This document shows, one piece after another, positions 17,137 to 25,006 of a DNA stretch of 35,978 nucleotides (positions are counted from its first letter, which is position 1; each line of letters begins with the position of its first letter). The notes beneath the pieces were generated by a model. That model was not told the DNA's origin and did not search any database. It was given only the letters and a program-made list of their open reading frames with translations. The translations under genes were made by a program, and so were the position numbers. The stretch spans positions 1 through 35,978 of the forward strand of contig NZ_JAQPOK010000167.1 in the NCBI RefSeq assembly GCF_030068445.1, read 5' to 3'. Source of the DNA: Roseofilum halophilum BLCC-M91. GTDB taxonomy: Bacteria; Cyanobacteriota; Cyanobacteriia; Cyanobacteriales; Desertifilaceae.

Positions 17137-17180
17137 TCCCCCTATCTCCCCATTCCCCCATCTCCCCACGCCCTCTCCCA
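17137..17180. repeat. Short tandem CCCC(A/T)TCTCCC repeats between dapF and hfq
   Basis: Units resembling CCCCATTC and CCCCATCT repeat four or five times with small changes. A similar patch (ATTCCCTATTCCCTAACCC) lies at about 15083-15101. These look like low-complexity spacer repeats, not a regulatory operator, but they sit in the divergent dapF-hfq promoter region. Confidence 0.6.
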
Positions 17181-17257
17181 TTTTCAGACATACCTTGTTA
17201 AACTTTGTTCGGGAGGCTCTAATTCCCGATTAAACCGTCATTACCCCTCTTAAAACT

Positions 17258-17470
17258 ATGTCCGAGTTCGATACCACCTTGCCCAGTGTTCGCAACATCC
17301 AGAACTTCATCCAAGAACAGAATGAAGTGGAACTCAAGTTAGTCACCGACGACCTGATTGTAGGCAAAATTGTTTGGCAAGATGTCAACTGTATCTGCTT
17401 GATGGATCACTATGAACAACCCACGATCGTCTGGCGACAAGCGATTGTTTTTATCAAACCCAAACCCTAA
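17258..17470 (+). CDS. hfq: Hfq-family RNA chaperone, cyanobacterial type
   Basis: The 70-residue protein has the Sm fold. SVRNIQNFIQEQNEVELKL forms the N-terminal helix and first strand (Sm1), and PTIVWRQAIVFIKP is the Sm2 strand. It lacks the classical YKHA of enterobacterial Hfq, as cyanobacterial Hfq proteins do. In Synechocystis, Hfq is needed for type IV pilus motility and docks on the pilus ATPase PilB1 through its short C-terminal tail. The tail here is KPKP. The gene diverges from dapF, a linkage that supports the call. The M23 peptidase gene starts 39 bases downstream. The ATG at 17258 gives the family length; no strong ribosome-binding site is visible. Confidence 0.9.
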   Translation: MSEFDTTLPSVRNIQNFIQEQNEVELKLVTDDLIVGKIVWQDVNCICLMDHYEQPTIVWRQAIVFIKPKP

Positions 17471-17509
17471 CTTCTTGTCCCTTAGCTAAGTTTCCTCAAT
17501 CCACGATCG

Positions 17510-18367
17510 ATGAACGTCTTTAACCGATATCAATCCGCCTTAATTACCCTAGTCTCTTGGGCCGCCCTAAGCCAGCCCTTGCAAGCCTTACAAGTCCGGG
17601 TGAATCCCCAATCTGCCCAACTGGGAGATACCATTTCCGTACAGATCCAGGTCAACACCCCCGAACCCCCCACGGTACAAATGGGCAATAGTACCTACCC
17701 TGCATTTCCCCTAAGTCCCAATCGATTTCGGGCCTTGGTTCCGTCGAGTCCCCTGGATCGACCGGGTACTTGGTCGATTGAAGTGCAAGGGGATGGAACC
17801 AGCGAAACCGTGAGAGTTCAAATGGGCGATCGCTCCTTTCCCACCCAAAGCATTTGGTTTTCCGAAAGTGATGCAGCCATTCGCGGAACCGACTACGAAT
17901 TTGACCGGGTAGACGAGTTTAAACGCCTCGTCACGCCCCAAAAATTCTGGAATGGCCCCTTTTTACGCCCCAACTCTGGCTATGTGTCCACCATCTTTGG
18001 CGTTCAACGGTACTATAACGGCGAATTTGCCGAAAATTATTACCATCGGGGAGTCGATTATGCTGCCCCCACCGGTTCCCCTGTGGTAGCTCCTGCTGCG
18101 GGAAGAATTTCTCTGGTGGGTAAAGAGGCGAATGGGTTTGAACTCCATGGCAACACCATCGGCTTAGATCATGGCCAGGGCATTTTGAGCATTTTTATTC
18201 ATCTGCATACGATTAAGGTTCAGGAAGGAGAAATGGTCAAAGCCGGTCAAGTCATTGGTACAGTCGGATCGACCGGTACATCCACCGGGCCCCATCTACA
18301 TTGGGGACTCTATGTGAATGGAGTGGCGGTCGATCCAGTTCCGTGGCGTTTTGAAGGCATTGAATAA
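17510..18367 (+). CDS. Secreted M23 (LytM) metallopeptidase
   Basis: The 285-residue protein starts with a signal peptide (about 1-26, ending PLQALQ). A beta-rich region (30-140) follows, then an M23 domain (about 155-275). The zinc motifs are present: YHRGVDYAAPTG (HxxxD), and GPHLHWGLYVNG with the HxH pair. The IFIHLHTI strand supplies the further catalytic His. Active-site residues are intact, so it should cut peptidoglycan cross-bridges in the periplasm and not act only as an activator. It follows hfq on the same strand, 39 bases away. A role in division, daughter-cell separation or pilus passage is possible, but nothing here decides. Confidence 0.92.
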   Translation: MNVFNRYQSALITLVSWAALSQPLQALQVRVNPQSAQLGDTISVQIQVNTPEPPTVQMGNSTYPAFPLSPNRFRALVPSSPLDRPGTWSIEVQGDGTSETVRVQMGDRSFPTQSIWFSESDAAIRGTDYEFDRVDEFKRLVTPQKFWNGPFLRPNSGYVSTIFGVQRYYNGEFAENYYHRGVDYAAPTGSPVVAPAAGRISLVGKEANGFELHGNTIGLDHGQGILSIFIHLHTIKVQEGEMVKAGQVIGTVGSTGTSTGPHLHWGLYVNGVAVDPVPWRFEGIE

Positions 18368-18510
18368 ACCGATCGATTGCCAACCATTAAAATGTTGCAC
18401 AATGTCACATTGATCCGGATCGTAGAGAATCCTGGGGCAAACTAGGGGAAGATGGAAGAACAGTATATCGTTAATGGTGAGCAAGGACACTGTGGAGTAG
18501 ATTCAGTCTT

Positions 18511-19053
18511 ATGAGTATCCAAGAGATTGTGGAACAGGCCCTCAAGGATGGCTATTTAACCCCAGCAATGGAAGCTGAGGTGGGTAATATTTGTGATAAT
18601 GCCTCAGAGCTATCCATTGAGGAATACATGGCTTTAGACCGGTTAATGGGGTGTTTATTAACGGGCGAAGTGGTGGCCGTTCCTCGTAAGCAATTTATTA
18701 ATGTGATGGAAGAATTGGTGCTAACCGAGTCCATGACGCGGGTGGCGGCGATCGAAGAAAAAGAAGGGATTAAACTAGATTTGGGTGATGTGGCGGCTTA
18801 CGCCCTCAATCGTTTACCGCCCCTGTATGCGACCACAGAAGAAGGGGCCCGCTATCAACGCGATCGCGCTAAACAAGAGCTGATGGAGTTAATTAAACAG
18901 CAAGTTGAGGCGGCCATTTCTAAGAACCAAGAAAAACCCCAAGAACCCGAACGGCAAGCCCTGGGTAAGAGTGAAAACGTCCTCTCTCAGGTCAGCCATT
19001 TATTACAAGCTTATGCCCCAAATTACGAGAAAAAATCCCAGCCCCTAGAATAG
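18511..19053 (+). CDS. ComFB-family protein (late competence; c-di-GMP-binding family)
   Basis: The 180-residue protein carries the ComFB core from about residue 60 to 120. It includes the sequence INVMEELVLTESM and LDLGDVAAYALNRLPPLYATTEEG, which match the family. An N-terminal segment (IVEQALKDGYLTPAMEAEV) is the extension seen in cyanobacterial members. The C-terminal 50 residues are polar. Synechocystis Slr1970 of this family was recently reported to bind cyclic di-GMP and to act in competence and pili. The same may hold here, but the ligand residues are not something I can confirm by eye. It lies between the M23 peptidase and the sigma factor gene on the same strand, with 143- and 121-base gaps. 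Confidence 0.82.
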   Translation: MSIQEIVEQALKDGYLTPAMEAEVGNICDNASELSIEEYMALDRLMGCLLTGEVVAVPRKQFINVMEELVLTESMTRVAAIEEKEGIKLDLGDVAAYALNRLPPLYATTEEGARYQRDRAKQELMELIKQQVEAAISKNQEKPQEPERQALGKSENVLSQVSHLLQAYAPNYEKKSQPLE

Positions 19054-19174
19054 TTGATGACCCCATCCTGGGGATAATTCCCCCTTTCAGGTAAACTGGG
19101 GAGAGATTGAACGGGAACTTAGCGCTCAACCTTGCGTCATGAAAGACTGGAGTGTTTAAGCACTAATTCTGTCC

Positions 19175-19831
19175 ATGAGTCAATCTGTTTCTTTATCCTG
19201 GTCAACGGTTGGGGCAGGAGTTCCTCAAGCACCTGTGCAGCCCGAAAAACTCTCAAACACCGATCTCATTGTTCGCTGTCAGGCGGGTCTTCGCCCTGAC
19301 AAGTTGATGTTTGCTGAATTAGTCAGACGATATCAATCCCATGTCAATCGGATGCTCTATCATCTGGCTCCAGATTGGCAAGACCGGGCAGACTTGGGTC
19401 AGGAAGTCTGGATTCGCGTTTATCGTAATGTTAAGCGTCTGAAAGATCCAGCTAAGTTTCGTGGGTGGTTAAGTCGGATTACCACCAACTTGTTTTATGA
19501 TGAACTGCGTAAGCGTAAACGGGTCAGACCCCCTATTTCTTTAGATGCGCCGCGCCGCTTTGATGATGAGGAAATCAGTTGGGAACTGCCGGCTGATGAG
19601 CCAGGCCCGGAAGAGAGCCTGACGACAACAGAGTTTTACGAAAAACTGAAACAGGCGATCGCCGATTTGCCGGAAACGTTTCGCACAACCATTATCCTGC
19701 GAGAGATTGAAGGCATGGCCTATGAAGAAATTGCCGACATTACTGGCGTATCTCTGGGAACGGTAAAATCCCGGATTGCTAGGGCGCGTCAACGCCTACA
19801 GGTTCAACTCCAGAAGTATCTCAACAGCTAA
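19175..19831 (+). CDS. sigG: ECF (group 3) RNA polymerase sigma factor, SigG-like
   Basis: The 218-residue protein has region 2 (FAELVRRYQSHVNRMLYHL through QEVWIRVYRNVKRL and FRGWLSRITTNLFYDELRKR) and region 4 (LPETFRTTIILREIEGMAYEEIADI plus TGVSLGTVKSRIARARQRL, the helix-turn-helix). The 30-residue N-terminal extension and the downstream anti-sigma-like gene match the arrangement I recall for cyanobacterial SigG, which responds to envelope or light stress. The ATG at 19175 is the first in frame. The spacer to the next gene is 149 bases and contains a perfect 12-base palindrome, AATCTTAAGATT (19866-19877). The SigG name is an inference from context; ECF identity is firm. Confidence 0.88.
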   Translation: MSQSVSLSWSTVGAGVPQAPVQPEKLSNTDLIVRCQAGLRPDKLMFAELVRRYQSHVNRMLYHLAPDWQDRADLGQEVWIRVYRNVKRLKDPAKFRGWLSRITTNLFYDELRKRKRVRPPISLDAPRRFDDEEISWELPADEPGPEESLTTTEFYEKLKQAIADLPETFRTTIILREIEGMAYEEIADITGVSLGTVKSRIARARQRLQVQLQKYLNS

Positions 19832-19980
19832 AATGAACCCTCGCCGGTTCAGAATTGGTGTTGAGAATCTTAAGATTAATTGGAAACTTAAATACCCCTT
19901 TTACGATCATTAGGTGTACACTATCTTGGGTTAGTCACTAAGTGTGATCTTAGGTTTATCAACTTGGTAGGTGACCCGCT

Positions 19981-20571
19981 ATGACTCCTCACTTTGATTG
20001 TCAACCCCATTCCCAGAAGCATGGGTATCTATCCCCGGCTCGTTCCCGGAATGACACCAGCCCCAACTCACATATGGGTGTACCTGATATGTTAAAACGC
20101 GATCGCTTTGAACTGCTCAGTGCCTATCTCGATGGCGAAGCCAGTGCCTCAGAAAGTCAACAGGTGGAAGAATGGCTAGACAATGACCCCACGGTTCAAT
20201 GTCTCTACCAACGCTTGCTCAAACTTCGTCAAGGCTTTGAAATGCTGCCGACTCCTCCGGAGGGGCAACCGGTGGAGGAAACGGTCACTCAAGTGATGGG
20301 CCGTTTAGAAAGACGACCCAAACGTAGGGCCCTATTATGGGGTACAGGGGCGATCGCTGCGGCTGCGGTGGCTGCTGTATCCACAACCTTGACCAATCCG
20401 GGGCAACTGTTTCCCCAAATAGCCACCAGTCCTAGTCCTCAAGAGGGAGCAGCACTGATGCGTATTGCCCTCGATCAACCCCTAATTTCTATCCCCAAAT
20501 CGGGCAGTAATCCCTTGGGAATGCCCAATGCAACCGGCGATCTGCACCAAATGCTCCAGAAAGACCGCTAA
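19981..20571 (+). CDS. Membrane-anchored anti-sigma factor
   Basis: The product has up to 196 residues. The anti-sigma domain begins at DRFELLSAYLDGEASASESQ, the usual sequence of the sigma-binding helix. One membrane helix (ALLWGTGAIAAAAVAAVSTT) follows at about 120-139, then about 55 residues that would lie outside the membrane. The zinc motif HxxxCxxC of redox-sensing anti-sigma factors is absent. The frame opens at 19981, but the first 36 residues are polar and histidine-rich. A start at the ATG of MLKRDRFE (20089) is equally plausible. The position after the ECF sigma gene strongly suggests that it controls that factor. It overlaps the convergent next gene by four bases at its 3' end. 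Confidence 0.82.
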   Translation: MTPHFDCQPHSQKHGYLSPARSRNDTSPNSHMGVPDMLKRDRFELLSAYLDGEASASESQQVEEWLDNDPTVQCLYQRLLKLRQGFEMLPTPPEGQPVEETVTQVMGRLERRPKRRALLWGTGAIAAAAVAAVSTTLTNPGQLFPQIATSPSPQEGAALMRIALDQPLISIPKSGSNPLGMPNATGDLHQMLQKDR

Positions 20572-20969
20572 TCAGATACGGGAGACCAAGAGCTGTTGAG
20601 TAACTCCGTCCCCCCGTATTGCCTAATCTTCTCCATACTCATTCGGTAGGCTAAAACCTCACCTAGAGGTTCGCCGGTTGGTCGAAACACAGGAATCGAC
20701 TGGCGCAGATATTGGTTCTCCTCTAGGGGCGAGTTGGGGTCATAGCCCTCTAATTGGTCAAGCTGATTGAGCAGCTTAGAATCGTGGAAATGGAGTAAAT
20801 ATCCTTGAATCCGGTTGGCTCCTACTGTCAGGGCTGGATAACCCATGGGCAATAAAAACAAACGCCCCCAGGCGATCGCCTCTTCTTCCTTCTCTACATG
20901 CCCCTCACAGTAGCGCCGGTAATTCACTTCACCCGGTTTGAGCGTTCCATAAACAAAAACTTTAAACAT
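20568..20969 (-). CDS. Gamma-glutamylcyclotransferase-like protein
   Basis: The 133-residue protein has the GGCT/AIG2 fold. The opening VFVYGTLKPGEVNYRRY is the family substrate-binding loop, followed by GYPAL and LDQLEGYDP, where the Glu is the likely catalytic acid. The C-terminal GEVLAYRM strand completes the fold. Family members remove gamma-glutamyl groups as 5-oxoproline or act on related amines. The true substrate here is unknown. The gene is tail to tail with the anti-sigma gene, and the last codons of the two overlap by four bases. Confidence 0.85.
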   Translation of the reverse strand: MFKVFVYGTLKPGEVNYRRYCEGHVEKEEEAIAWGRLFLLPMGYPALTVGANRIQGYLLHFHDSKLLNQLDQLEGYDPNSPLEENQYLRQSIPVFRPTGEPLGEVLAYRMSMEKIRQYGGTELLNSSWSPVSD

Positions 20970-21010
20970 CGGCTTGAGCTAAATTTGAATAAAACATTCA
21001 GAACGTTACA

Positions 21011-21142
21011 TTAAGTCAAGAGCAGTTAATGGAGTTAAGTCAAGGAGCGATCCAAGCCGATGAAGACTTGATCCGCAAACTCCTCCAAGAGATTCCAGAT
21101 ACTGAGTCTGATTTACGGGAGGCGATCGAGGCTCTAGGGTAA
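21011..21142 (+). pseudogene. C-terminal remnant of an unidentified gene
   Basis: A frame open from a TAA at 20990-20992 reads TLSQEQLMELSQGAIQADE, then a helical segment ending EAIEALG before the TAA at 21140-21142. A start exists at 21029, giving 37 residues. The amphipathic, acidic sequence resembles the tail found after the last domain of cyanobacterial hybrid kinases or response regulators, in the style of LxxLxxAxxxAD..L. I therefore read it as a leftover end of a larger gene. The final bases are repeated imperfectly at 21162-21179. Confidence 0.4.
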
Positions 21143-21227
21143 GTGTTATAAAGGGAAAGAAGCGATCGAAGCTCTGGGATTTTGGCTATTCATCCACAAC
21201 TCCCCTTTCTTCTTGGGAATTCAGATA

Positions 21228-22730
21228 ATGCACGACAACACCACTTTACGCTCTTGTCAGGATATTTTAGTCGTTGATGATAACCCGAATAATATTCGCT
21301 TTTTATCCCACATTCTCACTCAACAAGGGTATCGTGTCCGCAAAGCCATTAATGGTGAATTAGCCATCAATGCGGTGCGATCGTCTCAACCCGATTTGAT
21401 CTTGCTCGATATTATGATGCCTCATATAGATGGCTATGAACTCTGCGAACAAATTAAATCTGACCCTCAATACCGATCGATTCCCGTTATTTTTATCAGT
21501 GCTTTAGACGGCGAATTAGATAAAAACAGAGCTTTTAGAGTAGGTGGAAATGATTACATCACTAAACCCATTCAAGTGGAAGAAGTCCTCTCAAAAATTA
21601 ACATTCAATTAAGTCTACTTAATCTACAAAAACTTCTCCAAGAAGAAGCTCAAGCTCGCCAAAAAGCCGAAGCAAATTATCGCAGTATTTTTGAACATGC
21701 AATTGATGGCATGTTTCAAACCACTCCAGAAGGTGAATTTATCAAAGCCAATTTAGCCCTAGCTAAACTCTATGGATATGATTCGCCCCAGGAACTGATT
21801 CAGGCGATTTCTGATGTCAATCAAGATTTCTATGTTCGTCCTCAACGTCGAGATGAATTCTTAGCCTATATGCAGCTTTATGATTATGTGGAGGAGTTTG
21901 AATCAGAAATTTATTGCAAGAATGGGGATAAAATTTGGATTTCTGAGAGTGTGCGTAAAATAACCAACGACCAGGGAGAATTGCTATATTTTGAAGGGAC
22001 TGTACGCAACATTACAGAAAAACGCAAAATGGAAGAGGAGTTGCGAAAACAAAGAAGAATATCTGAAGAACTTCTCTTAAATATTCTGCCCCAATATATT
22101 GCTGAAAAGTTGAAGAAAAATCGTCATACCATTGCCGATCATTTACCCGAAGCCACAGTGTTATTTGCTGATTTGGTAGGCTTTACCGAGCTATCTGCCC
22201 AACTCGATTCTACGGAGTTAGTCACCTTGCTCAATGAAATTTTTTCCAGTTTTGATAAACTCACCAAGCATTATGGACTCGAAAAAATAAAAACCATCGG
22301 AGATGCTTATATGGTGGTGGGAGGATTGCCGATGCAGCCCAATCAAAATCCAGATCATTCGGTTGAGAGGGTAGCGAAATTAGCTTTAGCAATGCAAAAT
22401 AAGATCAAGGAATTTCATCGCCCTTTGCCCCTAACAAAAGAGATAGAAATGCTTAAAAATAAACCCTTTCAATTACGGATTGGCATGAATACAGGCCCAG
22501 TGGTAGCGGGTGTCATTGGGATGAGTAAATTGCAATTGGATTTGTGGGGAGATACGGTAAATGTAGCTTCTCGCATGGAATCCCAAGGTTTACCCGGTAA
22601 AATTCAAGTTACCCAAGCCACCTACGATCAGCTAAAATACAAATTCAAATTAGAAAAACGTGGAATATTTAATGTAAAAGGTCGAGGGAAAATGACTACC
22701 TATTGGTTACTAGATGAACAAATACTTTGA
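21228..22730 (+). CDS. Response regulator-PAS-adenylate cyclase (class III)
   Basis: This 500-residue signalling enzyme should make cAMP under control of a phosphorelay. The receiver domain (about 10-125) has the acidic pair Asp17/Asp18, phospho-acceptor Asp61 in LILLDIMMPHIDG and Lys113 in YITKPI. A PAS domain spans about 148-268 and a coiled helix 266-290. The cyclase domain (305-500) has metal-binding Asp315 (LFADLVGF) and Asp359 (TIGDAYMV). The purine-choosing residues are Lys355 and Asp438, which indicate ATP and not GTP. Asn445 and Arg449 in NVASRM complete a homodimeric active site. The frame opens with a TTG at 21213; I chose the ATG at 21228. No kinase gene abuts it. The last 31 bases overlap the convergent pabB-pabC gene. 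Confidence 0.92.
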   Translation: MHDNTTLRSCQDILVVDDNPNNIRFLSHILTQQGYRVRKAINGELAINAVRSSQPDLILLDIMMPHIDGYELCEQIKSDPQYRSIPVIFISALDGELDKNRAFRVGGNDYITKPIQVEEVLSKINIQLSLLNLQKLLQEEAQARQKAEANYRSIFEHAIDGMFQTTPEGEFIKANLALAKLYGYDSPQELIQAISDVNQDFYVRPQRRDEFLAYMQLYDYVEEFESEIYCKNGDKIWISESVRKITNDQGELLYFEGTVRNITEKRKMEEELRKQRRISEELLLNILPQYIAEKLKKNRHTIADHLPEATVLFADLVGFTELSAQLDSTELVTLLNEIFSSFDKLTKHYGLEKIKTIGDAYMVVGGLPMQPNQNPDHSVERVAKLALAMQNKIKEFHRPLPLTKEIEMLKNKPFQLRIGMNTGPVVAGVIGMSKLQLDLWGDTVNVASRMESQGLPGKIQVTQATYDQLKYKFKLEKRGIFNVKGRGKMTTYWLLDEQIL

Positions 22731-24565
22731 CTTTGATAGGGAATGTCGCCTAACCGCGCACTTTGCCATCCTCTAACCGAGTTAATCAGATAAAGAGTAG
22801 AGGATGGGGTAATCATATCGAGGGTAATGGGGTGTTCGCGGATTAGGTGACGCTCTAAAAGCCAGGCGCGGAATGCACCGGGTAAGAGTCCACAACTGAG
22901 GGGAGGGGTAATCCATTGTCCTTGCCAATGGAGAATAAGATTGGCAATACTCGCTTCGGTGATTTGATGGTGTTCGTTCCAGAGCAGCACATCATCGCAG
23001 TCGCTAACCGCAGAGCGGGTTTGCTCGTAGATTTGGCGATGGGTGGTTTTGTGGTAGAGCCAGATGCTGGAGGAGTCAATAGGTTGGGGGGCAAGTTTGA
23101 CGGTGAGAGGAGTGAAGGAGGAAGGGGAAGAAATGGGGGAGGATTCTAGGGTTAATGCTCCTTGGGAATCGATCAACAGGCGGATTTTGTGGGGAGAGCG
23201 CTTGAGGGTGGGGGCGAGGGTTTGCAGTTGGTGGAGCAGTTGGGGAAGGTTGAGGGGAATATTAAAGTATTCGGCGGAGTCTTGGAGCCGTTGCAGGTGG
23301 TAGGAGAGCAGGAAATAGCCAGCGTGGGGAGTCCAGAGGAGGGTTTCTAGGAGGGAGAAGGGGGGCTGTTGCTGGGTGATAACGCGGGATTTTATGTAGC
23401 ATTCTTCATATTCTTCTTGAGTGTTGGAGTCGGTGACGATGCCGCTACCGATGCCGTATTCAACTTGTTGGGCGTGTTTGTCGATCAGTAGGGTACGGAT
23501 GGCGACGTTAAATTGCGCTCTGCGTCCGGGACGGAGAAGACCGATCGCCCCGGTATAGATGCGTCGGGGAGAGCGTTCGAGTTCTTTGATAATCTCCATG
23601 GTGCGGGCTTTGGGTGCGCCGGTAATGGAGGCGCAGGGGAAGATATTGGCGAGAATTTGGCTCAGGGGCGATCGCGTTTGAGCGGTGACGGTTGAGGTCA
23701 TTTGCCAGACGGTGGCATAGCGCTCAACCTCGAATAGGTGCGGCACTTGGACGCTACCAATGTTGGCGACTCGGCCGATATCGTTGCGAACCATATCGAC
23801 GATCATGACATTTTCGGCGCGGTTTTTCTGGGAATGGTGTAACCATTGGGCAAGCTGACGGTCTTCGGTGAGGGTTTTTCCCCGTGGAGCGGTTCCTTTC
23901 ATGGGTTTGCTGGTGAAGGTGGAACCGTCGAGGGTGAAAAAGAGTTCGGGGGAAGAGGAGGCAATGATATAGCGCCCCATGTCCAGGTAGGCGGAATAGG
24001 GGGCGGGGGGCGATCGCCGCAGAAAGCTTAAGGCCCAGTTCGGATCGCCGCTAAAGGGCGATCGCAGGCGGAAGGAATAGTTTACCTGGAAAGTATCGCC
24101 TTGGCTGATGTAGTGTTGAACGCGGGCGATCGCCTGATGAAACTCATCTTCTGTCAGTTCACTTTCCCAGTTGATTCCCGGATCAATAGTATCACGGTGG
24201 AGGTTGATGAATTCCTGGGGGGTAAGAATGCGAGAGGGGCGATCGTAGAGCGCAAACCAAAGCTTAGGAAAATCAGGGTCTTCATGCACCGTTAAGGCGC
24301 TATCAAAGACAGGAGACGCTTCATAACTCAGTATTCCCACGGCATAACAACCCCGTGTTTCCACTTGGTTTTCAATCTCCTCTAAAGTCGAGAGCAGATT
24401 TCCAGAATTTTCAGTCAAACAATAGACTTTAAATGGATTTTCAAACTGTAACCAGTGGTGGTTCTGAGATTGGTAGATATAGGCAAAGGCGTTAGCAGTC
24501 ATTCCCAATTCTTTAGGATTATGGGTGGAAAACTCAGCAAATTCTTCAGAAAAACACTTTTTCAT
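22700..24565 (-). CDS. pabB: Aminodeoxychorismate synthase component I fused to 4-amino-4-deoxychorismate lyase
   Basis: This 621-residue fusion should make p-aminobenzoate for folate. The N-terminal two-thirds is a chorismate-binding domain with GDTFQVNYSFRL, the PMKGTAPRG loop whose Lys marks PabB enzymes, VDMVRNDIGRV and IFPCASITGAPKARTMEII. Residues from about 405 form a PabC-type PLP fold: LLETLLW, then YHKTTHRQIYEQ with a Lys that could hold PLP, then LLWNEHHQITEASIANLIL and SCGLLPGAFRAWLL. A separate glutaminase (PabA) is needed and is not in the window. The ATG at 24565 is preceded by AAGGA at a good distance, so I prefer it to the TTG at 24589. The C-terminus overlaps the cyclase gene by 31 bases, tail to tail. 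Confidence 0.92.
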   Translation of the reverse strand: MKKCFSEEFAEFSTHNPKELGMTANAFAYIYQSQNHHWLQFENPFKVYCLTENSGNLLSTLEEIENQVETRGCYAVGILSYEASPVFDSALTVHEDPDFPKLWFALYDRPSRILTPQEFINLHRDTIDPGINWESELTEDEFHQAIARVQHYISQGDTFQVNYSFRLRSPFSGDPNWALSFLRRSPPAPYSAYLDMGRYIIASSSPELFFTLDGSTFTSKPMKGTAPRGKTLTEDRQLAQWLHHSQKNRAENVMIVDMVRNDIGRVANIGSVQVPHLFEVERYATVWQMTSTVTAQTRSPLSQILANIFPCASITGAPKARTMEIIKELERSPRRIYTGAIGLLRPGRRAQFNVAIRTLLIDKHAQQVEYGIGSGIVTDSNTQEEYEECYIKSRVITQQQPPFSLLETLLWTPHAGYFLLSYHLQRLQDSAEYFNIPLNLPQLLHQLQTLAPTLKRSPHKIRLLIDSQGALTLESSPISSPSSFTPLTVKLAPQPIDSSSIWLYHKTTHRQIYEQTRSAVSDCDDVLLWNEHHQITEASIANLILHWQGQWITPPLSCGLLPGAFRAWLLERHLIREHPITLDMITPSSTLYLINSVRGWQSARLGDIPYQSQSICSSSNQ

Positions 24566-24746
24566 TATACGATCCTTTTTCCACTTCAATTCAACTATCT
24601 GTGATTATACTTAAATATGTTTATTGAGTGGACAAGAAAGAGCCGTAAACATCTATAATTGTAACAAGGCGGTTGTCAGATCCGAGACATATTTTATGAT
24701 AAGGATATAATCTTAGGGTCATCTATTTGCATCAGAGGTGCTTAGA

Positions 24747-24989
24747 ATGTTGAATTATAAAGTTTCGCCGATTCTTACTCATCCGACTGTAGCTCAAAAT
24801 ACTCAACAAAAGTTATCCGCCGACGACCGGATTGAGGGATTTAGTCAGTTGGTTTCTGGTATGATTCAGTCCCTCTCTACAGTCGATCTACCCGAAGGCG
24901 TAGAACCTGAAGACCTGCAAAAGGCTTTAGAGGAATTCCGAGAACGCAAAATTCAGCAAATACAAGAGCAAATATCCGTTAAGTCTTAA
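24747..24989 (+). CDS. Small protein of unknown function
   Basis: The 80-residue product (MLNYKVSPILTHPTVAQNTQ at its start) is soluble and mostly helical in appearance. A conserved-looking middle reads DRIEGFSQLVSGMIQSL, followed by an acidic turn (LPEGVEPEDLQKALEEF) and a charged C-terminal helix ending RKIQQIQEQISVKS. I recognise no family. The ATG at 24747 is preceded by an AGAGGTG stretch about ten bases upstream, a fair ribosome-binding site. A 181-base spacer separates it from the divergent pabB-pabC gene, and the histidine kinase gene converges on it with 17 bases between the stops. The balanced composition and clean start suggest a real gene. Confidence 0.6.
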   Translation: MLNYKVSPILTHPTVAQNTQQKLSADDRIEGFSQLVSGMIQSLSTVDLPEGVEPEDLQKALEEFRERKIQQIQEQISVKS

Positions 24990-25006
24990 TCGAGTTCGAG
25001 AGGTGT

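Noticed and set aside
17137-17180. Short tandem repeats as a possible CRISPR array
   Set aside because: The units are far too short and irregular, and there are no spacers or cas genes.
18393-18413. CRP-like palindrome (TGTTGCACAATGTCACA) upstream of the ComFB gene
   Set aside because: The half-sites are one base too far apart and the left half lacks TGTGA, so it does not match the cAMP receptor protein consensus.
19982-19995. ACTCCTCAC as a Yfr1 small RNA core
   Set aside because: It lacks the full ACTCCTCACAC core and the flanking hairpins, and it lies in the anti-sigma reading frame.
22855-24295. Several frames opposite pabB-pabC
   Set aside because: They have glycine-rich, shadow-like composition and lie wholly opposite a gene with clear family motifs.
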